A stretch of 64,000 bases of DNA from Agrocybe praecox (GCA_964017145.1 OZ024843.1:1789001-1853000); one strand, 5' to 3'. Numbered from the stretch's first letter, positions 49,447 through 61,070 are shown. The notes: generated from the letters alone by a model not told the origin. Program-made: numbers and translations.

Positions 49447-49835
49447 ATAAATCCAAAAAAGTTTAGCAACTGGACGTCCACAGAGTTACATTCCAATAAC
49501 AATAATTTGCAAAAAGATGGTAGAATTATTGTATATATTAAGGTGTAAGAAAAAGTGTATGGGGAGGGAAATATGTGTGATCGATCCTTCCGTTAAAGAG
49601 TTTGCGTTCGTGCGAGGTATTCGGCGTGGTGAATGCATATGCAAGCAGTGACGAGAAGCCTGGCGCTCAGTCGATGAAAGCCTATTTAGCATTAAAACTG
49701 AGCTCTTGCATCTTATAGGAAAGGCAAATGATACATGATACTCACCAGAAATCAAAATCAAACCCACAATTAGACCAAAAAGAAAAGGCGAACAGGGAGG
49801 AAAAGACACAGTACAGTCACAGTACGGAAGGAAAA

Positions 49836-51728
49836 TCACAAAATCGTGCACCCATTCGTGAACCACCTGTATAAGACCAAATATAAAGAAAGGGGATTAA
49901 AGGATGATTAAAACACATATTCTCTCGACCAATAATAGTGTATCGCCCAGCCGACGGACAGCAGGAGGATAAAGAACAGCTGGCCCGGGCCCATAAACAG
50001 CCAGCCCTCAAGGGGCGCGAGGACGAAACAACACAGCCAGGCGTACCAGTTATTATTTAGCTGCTCTATCCAGTGAACTACGAGCATCAGCCGTAAGCGT
50101 TTGCTTCGAATGGGCAAGAGTTTGGCCTTTTCATGTTCCTCGATGGGAAGGACCAATGCAACCCAGTAGGCGAATAGAGCGGGGTCGGTAGGCATTGCTC
50201 CATATTGACTCGATAGCCGCTGAACGACCCAGGGTGCGGCACCTCGTTGGAGGCGGTCTAGAAATGTCCGACATGTTGCCATTAGCTCTTCATTGGTCGG
50301 TTGGACTTGATGCGCAGTTGATCTTGAAGACGAAGAGCTAGCATTGTTAGAAGATGAGGTAACAATCCTTTGGCGTACGAGGCTTCCCTCGGCGCGCGTC
50401 GGGGACCTTTCTGGTGATTCTGGCTCGTCTAAAATAAGGGTTTCTGTAGTATCATCAGGATAATCGTATATCCTACCAAAAGAACAATTAGAAACGGAAG
50501 CAAGAAACAGAAAAGGGAACGGTCACCTTTCAATACGAGCGACCATATAGCCATCCAGGGTCCCTCGTTCTAGTATACGAAAGCGAGTAGACCCATATGT
50601 TTCTACGTAGCTTCGACCATCAGGAAGCATTTGGACGCTACGAATTTCGAGAATGGTCCCAAAATCAACCTGAGGGGCGCCGGGTTTCGGAGATATGACC
50701 ATACCAAAGCGAGGGTTCGGAGATTCAAGGCAGCGACGAAGCATTAGACGGTAACTTTTTTTTAGAGTAAGAAAAGGTTTGCGTGCGAGAAAAAGGAAGA
50801 CGAACCGAGGTTCAAAGAGATGTAACCAAGTTGGTACGCCTGGAAAGCTGAGAGTGCATACAAAAATAGGGGTATTAAGACGCGCATGACGTTCTTCTTC
50901 TTCTATTGCGGCGCCACGTTCCTGGTAGAGAGAAGGATGATATTTGAGAACTGAAGAGTCATGTCATTTAAAGCTCCGGAAGAGTAAAAAGAGCGCATAC
51001 TGATCGACAATATGGTCTTGTTAACGGGCTGATCTTGAAAGTAATAGCTTGGGAGTTCCTGCCTACAGATGGGGCAAGTGGTGTTGTGGTCAAGGGAGCG
51101 CTGAAGACATTTGACGCAAAAGGTCTAGAACAAGATATATTAGGCTTGGATCGGAGTGGGTATGTAGAAAGATACGGACGTGTTGACAGGGCGTTGTTAC
51201 AGGCTGATAGAAGAGAACATAGCATATATGGCAGGTGAGTTCTTCAAGGAGTTTCTTGTCAAACTCGTCGTCTGGATCGGAGAGAGGGATATGAGCAGGG
51301 GTTTCTCGCTCTTGAGTAGCTACAGAGCGCAAATGAGACAATAAATCATTGTCATCGTCGTCTTCTTCTTCTTGATGAGTATGTTTTGCCCGTTTGCGAG
51401 GACGAGGGTCATTATCTTCGTCGTCGTCTTCATCGTCTTCATCATCAGGGGGTGGGGGTGGATGATTGCGCTTGTTCAGGAGAGTAATAAGCTTGTTGAG
51501 AACGACATCTGAGCGGTGAGGAGTGATTAGGATATTTGGAGTTGGTGCAGGTGTAAACCTGACGCGAGAGTCTGCAGGTATGTGTGGAGTTGAGGCAGAA
51601 GTTGTGCAGTCAGCGACGGGACATGAGGAAGTGGGAGCATCGAGGTGAGAGGAGCAGAGAGAATGACCGCAGTGAAGGGTGGTGGGGTTTGCAAGAGGAA
51701 GAGCGCAGAGGGGACATGTGAGGTCCAT
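49836..51728 (-). CDS. RING-finger plus LON-substrate-binding-domain protein (LONRF/CrgA type), probable E3 ligase
   Basis: This is a probable ubiquitin ligase; a related RING-LON protein, CrgA, represses carotenogenesis in Mucor. The start at 51728 gives MDLTCPLCALPLANPTTLHC, a first partial RING (CPLC, HCGHSLC). An acidic Asp/Glu linker follows. The main RING is LTCHICYVLFYQPVTTPCQH joined by an intron to TFCVKC and CPIC (C3HC4). Next come ILKYHPSLYQERGAAIEEEE and the LON N-terminal domain (TPIFVCTLSFPGVPTWLHLF, YRLMLRRCLESPNPRFGMV, then LRLMLVVHWIEQLNNNW). I place the end at 49836 after an intron 49867-50046, giving WFTNGCTIL, which matches the usual WWFxNGCxI-type fungal ending. Without that splice the frame continues to 49908 with a hydrophobic tail (see findings). 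Confidence 0.88.
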
Positions 51729-51804
51729 AATTTCATCAGAATCTTCCCACCTCTTTATAAACCATAGGTCCGTCTCCGATGGCGGGACAGGATCAAGAGG
51801 TCAC
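51729..51804. promoter_or_regulatory. 76-bp spacer between divergent start codons (RING-LON / STB6-like)
   Basis: Only 76 bp separate the two chosen ATGs. A TTTATAAACC at about 51754-51763 is the only TATA-like element. Transcription start sites of the two genes must lie very close together or overlap, unless the plus-strand gene has an upstream 5' exon inside the RING-LON gene. Confidence 0.45.
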
Positions 51805-54800
51805 ATGCAACTCCTCCTTCTCACTAACCATCCTCCGTCCACATCCTTCAAACGAGTACATCAGCCAAAACGCATCCCAAATTATCAGCTATATGCAGTA
51901 GAGAAATGGTTTCTACAGCGTAGACACACAACTCTCCTCGTCGTCTACACAGGAAACCCAGAGCACGTCGTCACTCTCGACGCCTACGAGCCAGACTCAC
52001 AGCAGGTCTACGATGACACCATCGCTCTCCTCCGCGCAGACGGTGCCAGGCCTCGTCAGACTCCAGACGGTGTCCTCATGGTCACCTCTCTTGCTCACTT
52101 TCGCTCAGACTACACAATTGTCCAGATCCCAGGCGGGGACTTTAATCAGGTCAAGGACCAGCTCTATGCAAACATAAATCTTCTGCGCATCGGCTGCAGC
52201 GGTCGCACCGCACTCACCCTCGAAGACCCGAGCGAGTCTACAAAGGAGCGCTTCATCTCTCTGTACAGTCTCGCAGACCCTGCACCACCTACGTCTGTCG
52301 ACCATCTCCCGTTGAACAGCAGCACCTCTTCGCTCCCTTTTCGCAATGCCCGCTCAAGAGAGTCCTTTGTCACAACCGTCCTCGAGCTCGTAAAGCTTGT
52401 CCAGGCAGGTCTCGTCCTCTTTGGCATGCCCAACATGCCCGTAGTCCCACACAATCTCGTCTTTGATGGCTTGCTCTGTGATGACACTGTCCAAGGCATC
52501 CAGCTCTGGACATCACACATCGGAGGTCCCTGCGTTGGTCTCGAGGTCCGTCTTTCTCTTACTTGTCATTCATTAAAATTAACTCTTGGCCTGCAGCCAA
52601 CTCAACGGACAGCAGACCCGTTATTTGTTTCTGCTCTCCTAAGTCTCGTTCTCTCTATCCGGAACAAACTTGCCTATCTGGGTTACACCCATCTCCTCCC
52701 TCGCGATCCTTTCCTCTACCCCTACGCCTTTTCCCTCGCAATCTCCTCTTTCCTCCAATCCTCCTCGATCCCGGCCCTCTCGTCACCCCAATCGCTCATC
52801 CCTGCCGCGCCACCTCCTACCAACTTTTTCTCTGCTGCTGCTGCCGCAGCAGCCATCTCAGCAGCCTCTACCTTACCCGTCGGAGCTATTCTAACACGCG
52901 AACTAGTGCAGAACATTACTTCAGCATACGACGCTAAACTTAAGGCTGAAAATCGCAAAGTCCGACGCGTCATAAAGAATAGACTCGTAGCCGGCGGCGT
53001 AGACAGCGATGGGGACAATAACAACAGTGGCCTCGAACAACAGCGCAGACAACATACGCTAAGCATGAGCGGAGGTGAAGGACCATCATCTCTTGCCGAA
53101 CGGTCACCGTCAACTCATGTCGGGGTATCAAACACCGCTTCTGCAAACGTAGGCGGCGGAGGCACTAGCGCCACGGGGACCGCAGGGTCAAGCAGCGGCC
53201 AGATCCTCAGCGGGATTGCCAGTGGCTTGGGCTTGGGCGCCAGCGGAGAAGCCACCATTGTGCCCACCATAGATCTCTCCTCGTTCGTCGCCTCTGTTCT
53301 GCGAAGCAGTGCAGGTGGCGGGAGCAGCGGCAGCCACAACCCCATATCATCCCGGCGCGAGCGGCGTAAAAAAGAAAAGGACAGGACCAGTCTCAGCTTA
53401 CGTGCGGGCGAGAGCATCGACCTTGGTATAGGCGGCGTCGGAGCCAACTCGAGTGGAGTAGGAAGTGGTGCTGGGACGAATCTTGGGTTCTACTACGAGC
53501 GAGATAGGGACGCGGGCGCCGTCGGGGGGACAGTGAGAGCTCTATGGAGCGGACGCATAGGCGACTTAGTCCGGATGCGTGAGGAGGCTGAAGGCGTCGT
53601 TGCAGGCAGTGGTCTGGCCTCGCGGTCCGTTTCATCATCGTTACCTGGCTCGAATTTCGGTCCTGGTGGGTTGGGTTTGAGGCCGCCTTCTACGCTGCAT
53701 AAGCGGAGTCGGTCATCAGACGCCACCAAGTGGTCGTCAAAGCAGAAACAAGAACAGCAAGATCGGAATAGAAGACAGCTGGCTGCTGGGGGTAGTGTGG
53801 CCAGCGATGGGGACCGGTATGATGGGAGATCTACAGAAGAAGAGAGCGATGTCTTTCTTAATCCCCCCGTTGGCAACATTCAATCCTTCGGAGGTATGTG
53901 GAGCGGAAGGGTCAGAGGCAAGCTGGGTACATGGGCAGGGTATGTACACTCTTATTTCTGGACTGAGTGTGAATGACGTCCTTAACGTTCTATCTATCTC
54001 TAAAGTTTGGCAAAACGGAAAAACCAAAGTGTCGACATGGGCTCACCGGGACTGACTTCAAGCAGTGCGAAAGGCAAAGAACGAGAACGAGACGTTGACT
54101 CATCCACGTCGAAAGACCGAGGCGCGAACCTATCAGTCCCTCAATCCCAGTCACAATCAAGAGGATCTTCCCCAGCTGCCTCTCCATCCCAATTGAGCAA
54201 GCTCATCATCGGCTCCTCGACCCCTGTGCCTCCGAGCATAAATCAGAATCCTCGTCGGCCGTCGATTAGTCGTAGGTCGACCACTATTATGCCGCCAGGA
54301 GCCCAATCGCCTACTTTACCTCCAATGGTGTTTTCGCAGTGCGTTTTCCTTTCATTCTATTGAATGCAGCTTGCTAACACGTATATCTCAATCGACAGTG
54401 ATGTTTATTCAGACGACGATCTACTTAGCAGTGGACAAGTTTCGCCTCTTAGTGAGTTTTAATATGTCATTATGCACGCCAAGTTTACAATTAACATCCG
54501 CTCTACATAGGCGACTACCGTCCAAATCCCTTCAACATGCTCGGCAGAAATAACACCACCAAGACCACGCTCTCGGCAATTGGAGGCGGCGCTGACTTTA
54601 GCACCAGCAACCTGTACCTGGGCACAGCAACCGCAGGTGCAAGTACAAGTGCCAGCAGTTCGAGGATAAACCTCCTCGAATACGAGCGCACCCTCGAGCG
54701 GCTCGTCCGCCAGAAAAAGCTGCCATCGTGGGCTGCGCGAAAGCCCCATTACCAGCAGGTGCAGGCGCGCGTGGCGAGCTGGGCGGATCCTGTTAGTGCG

Positions 54801-56360
54801 GAGGGAGAGTTGGAGGGAGCAGAGGAGGAGGAACAGGAAGAAGATGATGTGGAGGACGTTGAAGAGGAGGGAGAGGAAGATCAAGCAGGCGAAGAGGCCA
54901 GTACGACGGGCAAGAAGACGAGGAGGGATAAGGGAAGCGAAGCGGACGATAGTGATATTAGTCGGTTGGGAGTCGGTAATAAAGCGAGGGGCAAGGCTAA
55001 AGCGGGCTCGAAAGCAGGTGCGGTATTCAAGTCAAGGAGGAGAGAGAAAGCGAGGTTCCATAGTTTGATGAGTGTGATGGACGGTGAGGGTGTGCTCGCC
55101 GAGGAACCTTTAGGGATTGATGAAGAAGAGGAGGGCGGCTACGAAGACGAAGATGAAATGGGTACGGAATCCGATAATGAATGGTGGGAAGGCGATCTCT
55201 CACGTTCGAGAGGACGGAGAAGAGGCGCCCGTGCATTCGATATGCAACGGTACGTCATATCTAACCGCAAAAGGAAATAGTCGGTTCGGTGGCTAATTCT
55301 TATTCTGGTCGGTCATATAGGCGCCGGAGCTTCCATGATTTAGAGACGTTCAGATGGGTGGTGGAAGTGTTGACACCTGAACAGATGAAGATTGATGTTG
55401 ATCTTTGTGGTCACCTCCTTGTCATGCGGAGGAGGGAAGAACACATACAGAATGTGCTCGCTGTTGCTGGTGTATGTCATTTTACCTTGCTTCTTTCTAT
55501 CAAAAAAAAAAAACATTTTATTCATCATCATTTCCATTCAGCTAATCGCTAAGTCCATTTCCAAAACCAACTCCACACTTCGCGAACACTACAAAACGCA
55601 CTCCAACAACCTTCGTGACATCGATCGGGCCTCGTCCATACTAGCAGACATCGACGCTGCGCGCCTGCGCTCGGTCAAGATCCTGCAATCCACCAACACG
55701 CTCCAATACGAGTCTGCGCAATTCCAGGTAGACGACGACCTCTGGCAGGCTGTGCGTCCTGCCCGACACAAAGTGTTCGAACTGCGCGAGAAGGTGTTCG
55801 GGGCGAACGGGGCTGCAGGGGCAGGCGCCAGCGGCAGTCGGCGTCTGCCTACGGGTGTGCATGGCGCTCATGGGTCGTTCAATCGTCTACAGTGGACCTT
55901 GGACAGCCAACCGCGTCTAGTGGATCATCTAGGACGCACAGAGAGTGAGGCGGAAGAGGAGAGTATGTTCGACGAGCGTGGTAGTGGTGGGTATAGGGAT
56001 GGACAGCCGTTGACGCCTGCGAGTGTTGGCGGTGAGCTGCCTGCTTTGGAAGAGGATGGAGAAGGTAATGTCGTTGAGCATCCGGGTATCAAACCCATGT
56101 GGCTATTGAGATTCTTCACGAGCTGGGGTGCGAGATGGAGTGCGGCCGCGGCGACTACTCCTAATATTGGAAGCACTACGGGCGTGACGAGTCCTCCAAC
56201 AAACGAACAAGCCATACATGAAGATGGCAAAGATGAGAAGGCTTCTTCTCCCAAACAACGGGACGAGTTACTACCTCGTTCAGCATCAACATTAGTGGTC
56301 ACCAAACCTGTTGCAAACAAGGAAGCAGCGAAGGAGTTACCTCGTCCTGCATCACACTAA
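51805..56360 (+). CDS. Large STB6-like N-terminal-domain protein, mostly disordered in the middle
   Basis: This is a conserved fungal protein whose N-terminal domain resembles that of STB6/STB2 (yeast Sin3-binding proteins), which suggests a chromatin or signalling link but nothing firm. About 1,350 residues. The N-terminal domain has IPNYQLYAVEKWFLQRRHTT, TLLVVYTGNPEH and VLMVTSLAHFRSDYTIVQIP, then NINLLRIGCSGRTALTLEDP. The centre is Ala/Ser/Gly-rich (SAAAAAAAISAAS, GGGSSGS), then strongly acidic (54810-54900). A C-terminal helical domain starts SFHDLETFRWVVEVLTPEQM and runs to KTNSTLREHYKTHSNNLRDI and DIDAARLRSVKILQ. The start is uncertain: ATG 51805 is the first in frame with the domain, but a tiny upstream exon from ATG 51780 is possible. 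About six introns; base composition of the central exon is GC-rich. Confidence 0.72.
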
Positions 56361-56591
56361 TATAGTTCTGTATGTAGGTACAACAAAATATAATAGCTTC
56401 TCTCATTCCATTAGCACATCCATACCCATACATTTCGACGATACTTTATGTATACTAAGTAAATAAATAACCTACAACAATGTTGTGTGCAGCATTTTAG
56501 TGAATTAGCCTGAAGTGTGAACAGCGGCGAGGATGAAAGCAGGGGGAAGAGTATGATAACCAGTCTCTGACGACAAAAACCAGGAACCCGA

Positions 56592-58117
56592 TTACTTGCG
56601 GACGACTTTACCCTGGGATTTGCGCATGTTTCGTTTGCGCTCCTTCTCAATTTCCTGGTGGTGGTAATAGAGGCATCAGAAATGAGACACCAGTACGAAG
56701 AAGAAAAAAAGGCAAGATTACCTTCTTCTGGTCTGCAGCACTAAGTTTGGAGATACGCTCTTCTTCCGCCTTGCGCTTCGCGGCCAATTTAGCGTCCAAA
56801 GCCTGAAGATACACGGCAAGGTTAATTCGAATTTAAAACAAAAGAATGCTGATATATGCACCTCTTCCTTTGCCTCCTTCTCACCCTCCTCTTTGATAGA
56901 CTTGTCAAGGTCCTCTCGGAACTTCCTTAATTTGGTCTTTGTCTCCGGGCGCAAACTGATCTTGTTGAGGTTATCTACAAGCTGGAAGATAGCGGTGACG
57001 AGTGGCAGGGTGTCGGCGACGTTGGCTCCTGAAGGTGCGGAGAGGCTTAGAATGATGTGCCTTTCGCGTCCGGAGGCTGGGATGGGTGTCGTTGGTCGGT
57101 CTCGTGGTTGGTCAGTAATCTAAGTTGAAGAAAATGATAAATTAGAGGAAGACTACTTAGTAAGAGATAGAGTTAACATACGGAGAGAGACCGGAAGTAA
57201 GGCAAAATCTTGGGGTCCTTGAGAGCGTTAGCCAAGGAGAAGTTGCCCAAAGGTTTCAGTAAGTTGTCGGTGACATCAGCAAACTCTGAATGGACATGAT
57301 AAATAATCATATTTCCCAATCAAAAAAATAGTACACACCCGTCATCACGAGGAGAGTTGAAGGGAGTGCGGCATGCTCAGAGGTCTTACCAGCAAATGTC
57401 TGTTAAATGATAATAAGCAACAGATGACGATGTTTCAAGGACATAAATACACGCACCAAATCCCAACGGTTATTTTTCACGGATAGGAGCTCATCTTTAG
57501 CCACAATCGCCCATACAAAGCTATCTGTGAGCGCGCTGGGAGAAAGCTGGAAATCAAGCTGGATGTCGTCCACAGGGCGGTAATGCAAATCCACAAGTGT
57601 CTTTCCGGTCTGGAATACCGACTGGAAGAAATCATGACGTGGCCGAAGGGTGAAGATGGTGTGGAGAGATGCGATATTGCGACGGCCGGTGGAGAAGTTG
57701 AAGAAGTCGCTATTGCCATCCGCGATGAGGCCGCCCCGAGATTGTGGCTTGGAAAACTGTTGCTCGTATAATGGTAGATGGGCCGACAGCCTGTTTCATC
57801 AGGGGAAAACGCGTCGGTTGAGTTGTCGCGTCGGACGCGTCTGGGAAAGACGTACCATTTCTTTGCCTTGCTTGAGTTTATAGAAGAGCCAATATATGCC
57901 CACGCAATGTAGAATAGAACGACAACCAATAGGTAAGCCTCGGTTTGCAGCACTAGTTTTGTTAGTACAAACTGTTGATTGAAATCAGACAAATAGACCT
58001 ACAAGCTGGTCTGAAAACAATAGCCTTCCACCTGTACTCGAGACCATCATAGTTCTCTGGAGTAACGACTGGAGGAGGAGTAATACTCTGGAGGAACTGA
58101 GTGATAAACGCAGACAT
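56592..58117 (-). CDS. CCDC47: CCDC47 homolog (DUF1682), ER membrane PAT-complex subunit
   Basis: This is an ER membrane protein; its animal ortholog CCDC47 works with Asterix in the PAT complex that guards transmembrane segments during insertion. It begins MSAFITQFLQSITPPPVVTP (58117). A clear membrane span (AYLLVVVLFYIAWAYIGSSI, about residues 45-64) follows. Then comes the cytosolic DUF1682 domain: NFSTGRRNIASLHTIFTLRP, DDIQLDFQL, FVWAIVAKDELLSVKNNRWD and FADVTDNLLKPLG. The C-terminus is a highly charged coiled coil (KLAAKRKAEEERISKLSAAD) ending in RKRNMRKSQGKVVRK, the basic tail diagnostic of the family. The stop is at 56592-56594. About seven exons, about 390 residues. It shares a 187-bp divergent promoter with the next gene. 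Confidence 0.9.
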
Positions 58118-58304
58118 GGTTATATGTGCTCGCTGTTGTGTCGTACAGCGATGAGTATTACGTGCGGCAAATACCGAGCGAATCAGTGCCTGATCGTTGT
58201 GGCAAATGCCGGGTCGATCATAAATTAGCGTATTATTTAACTTTTTGTTCTTCCTCTTTCTATCTGCGATGATTATTATACCCGCACTCCCTTGATGCAC
58301 CACC

Positions 58305-58937
58305 ATGCCCCCAGAATCAGGTACCACAGCCTCGAATGCAGCCTCAGAAGAAAATGAACCAACAACTCCACCAGAGCCAGGGAGCGAGTTCAATCACTTC
58401 CCTCGTGACATTGAAGCAGTCCGCTTTCTTTCTTTCTCTTCAAAATACGGGTCATATTAATCCTTCATGAATAGATGCCTGCAACGAACTACGTTTCCTT
58501 CGTCACCCAGATTCTAGCACGAGACTCGCGACGCACAAAGTCGTCTACTATCAGCCAACCCGTGCTCCGCGACTGTATCAACCTTGCCTCTTCTTTCCTG
58601 GTCACAGACACCACTACCGACCCACAGAAAGGAGTGTCAACTTGGTTCCTCGGTCTAGACCACCTTGTTGATCTGGTCGTAGTACTTCATGATAGGAACG
58701 AGCTCGAACTTGAAACTGTCGACTGTGCTTCTCGAGCTTGTTCCGAGTGCTGGACAGCGGCGGGAAATTGGAGAGGTCTGGACGAATGCCGCATAAAGCT
58801 ACGAACTATCGGTGGAAAGCTCAAGAAGATTCTGGACCCCAACGAAAAGACATACAAAGGTCCGCCATCTATTTTATTATGTCGATTCCATCTCCTTACC
58901 ATGGCACTTGATAGGTGGCCGTGTTTATGCACCATGA
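58305..58937 (+). CDS. Unrecognised small protein, about 170 residues
   Basis: I do not recognise it. The ATG at 58305 opens MPPESGTTASNAASEENEPT, a disordered acidic start. An intron (GTCCGC donor at about 58420, AATAG acceptor) joins FPRDIEA to MPATNYVSFVTQILARDSRR. A globular-looking helical part follows: QPVLRDCINLASSFLVTDTT, WFLGLDHLVDLVVVLHDRNE, and ACSECWTAAGNWRGLDECRI with KLRTIGGKLKKILDP. A last short intron (58856-58914, again a GTCCGC donor) gives KGGRVYAP and a stop at 58935-58937. Unspliced, the frame runs on to 59044 with a hydrophobic stretch, which I think is intron and 3' UTR. It contains four Cys but no known metal motif. Divergent from CCDC47. Confidence 0.6.
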
Positions 58938-59101
58938 CGGTCGTGCGAAGCATTTATATCTTGATTCTTGGACATCATCTACTTTTTCATCTGTATAACT
59001 ATCTCATACCTCTCAAGCAGGCCCTGGATCATTTCTTTCATTGAAAGCTAACAAGTTATCAATTTTCTAATCGTTTACAATTACAGATTTATTTGTGAAA
59101 A

Positions 59102-61070
59102 TCAGAGAGCTGCCATGTTAGTCACAGGCCAGAAGCTGTTGGAATAGAACGTCAGCAACCCGGGTTAGACGGAACGAGAAAGCATAACTCACTAAGCGTC
59201 GGCATTTCGTCTATAACCGTATTTTTCAATGAAAGCCTCCAACTCCTTAGGACCTCTCGATCCGTAAGGGTATGCAACAGGACGAGGAACAGGTCCATTT
59301 TGGCCATCGATCCAGTGAAGGATTGGAGTAAAGATCTATTTTTTCGATATAATTGCCATCAGCATACGAATTTCATCTTTTCTGGACAAATTCAACCCAC
59401 CTTCCAAGCGACATCTAACTCATCGTTACGAACAAAGTTCGAGTGGTCTCCGCGGAGAGCATCGAGGATAAGAGCTTCGTACGCCTCAGGGATATTCGCC
59501 TCCAAGAAACGTCTCTTGTATGTCAAGTCCATCTCAGTGGGAATTGCTCTGGTGTGTAGACCAGGGGTCTTCGCGTTCAATTTCAGGTAAACGGCCTCAG
59601 AGGGCTGGATGCGGATAACAAGCTCATTGCGAGCAATATCCTTGAAAATGCCCTGAGTGACGTCTTTGAATTGAATTCGGACTTCGACCTTGCCTTCGTT
59701 AAGGGCTATCAAAATTTAGACACACAAGTTAGCCCATTATGTTACCTAGAGTTTACGAGTAAAAAGTTTTAACCTTTTCCGGCTTTCAGGACAAATGGAA
59801 CACCTTCCCATCTGGGATTGTGGATGAACAATGTTGTCGCAGCAAATGTTGGGCAAACAGAGTTGGGAGGAACGGTACTGTCATCCAAGTATCCTGGCTT
59901 TCCGTTAGCTGCAACATATTGACCAAGGAGTGTGTCCTGTCTTTCGATGGGAGGGATTGAGCGGAGAACTTTAACCTAGAATTCAGATTATGATGTCATT
60001 GAGCAACACTGATAAGATGGATCCACCAAGAGGTTCGAACCTTTTCATCGCGGATATCTTCTGCAGCAAACGAGACAGGTCTCTCCATAGTAAGAATGCT
60101 CAAAACCTGCAGCAAGTCTTGAAAGCATGCTTAGTCAAATCTTACCATTGTGTGTGCAACCTTTGGACACTTACGATTCTGCAAGATATCACGGATGATA
60201 CCGAATTCATCGAAATAGCCTCCCCGGCCCTCGGTACCAAACTGCTCCTTGAAGGTGATCTGGACGTTGCTGATGGAATTCTTGTCCCAAGCGGCGCCCA
60301 TCGCCACATTAGCAAAACGCAGGACAAGCAGATTCTTGACCATCTCCTTGCCGAGATAATGATCAATACGGAAGGTTTCGTCCTCAGTCCAGTATTGCTT
60401 CACGGAGCTGAGGAGCTCTCGGGCGGACTCGAGGTCCTTGCCGAACGGCTTCTCAATGATAATGCGATTGACACCGGACTTTGCGTTGTAGCAGTGCTCC
60501 TTGAGGTTTCTGGAGACCGGAATAAATACTGTGGGTGGGAGAGCGAGATAGAAGATGCGATTGCGTTCTTTGGATTGATATTTCGACTCGATCTCCTCCA
60601 GGTGCTTGTTTAGATTGTCATAGGCAGCACCATCTTCGTAGTCTCCTGAGACATAAGAAAGGATTTGCTTGAAAGATTCAACGACATTGGCAGTTTCCTT
60701 GTCATCGGTGCCCTTGATGTAAGAAGTGGCACGCTTATCGAATTCTGGCTTGTCCATTTTTGTCCTGGCATAGCCGACGATTTTGCAGTCTCGAGGAAGG
60801 AAACCTTGACGATAGAGGGCAAAAAGAGCGGGCAAAGTCTAGATAAGATTAGATTTTTTGATCAGAAAAAGGGGGTGGAGGAGAAACACCTTTTTCTTTG
60901 CGAGATCACCAGACGCGCCGAGGACTGCGAAGAAGATGGGCAAGTAAGCCAATGCCGTAGAAGAGATCAGGCATCGGATACGTGCCTATGATGATGGTGT
61001 TGTCCTTGAGCTCGTCATGAGCGGTCTCCATGGAAGGGATTGTGCCAGACATCGAACGTTCGCGAGGCAT
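59102..61070 (-). CDS. ZWF1: Glucose-6-phosphate 1-dehydrogenase
   Basis: This is a cytosolic enzyme oxidising glucose-6-phosphate to 6-phosphogluconolactone with NADP+, the first step of the oxidative pentose phosphate pathway. The start [20 protein letters not shown] is at 61070. The NADP-binding [10 protein letters not shown] follows a first intron (60925-60985). Next are [12 protein letters not shown], the EKPFG motif ([13 protein letters not shown]) and the active-site signature [20 protein letters not shown], with the catalytic His and Lys. Further on are [17 protein letters not shown] and [20 protein letters not shown]. The last intron leads to [11 protein letters not shown], stop at 59102-59104. 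About seven introns; length about 515 residues is normal. The first intron seems to use a GC donor (see findings). Divergent from THOC5 by 235 bp. Confidence 0.96.

Larger units (their letters stand above)
46135..49835. other. 3.7-kb gene-poor region between two convergent genes
   Basis: The P450 (plus) and the RING-LON gene (minus) both end here, so neither needs a promoter in it. Frames open in the region begin with non-ATG codons or show no domain, and I could not splice a credible protein. It is rich in simple sequence: tandem GTCTGTGCCAC twice (46769-46790), CCGACC-type runs (47950-48000), TAA repeats (48648-48660), GGATAC three times (49260-49277), GGAAA three times (49324-49338) and GGAT repeats (49427-49446). 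A 19-bp near-perfect direct repeat lies at 47998-48200. A non-coding RNA, a decayed element or a fast-evolving short gene are all possible; none is shown. Confidence 0.6.
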
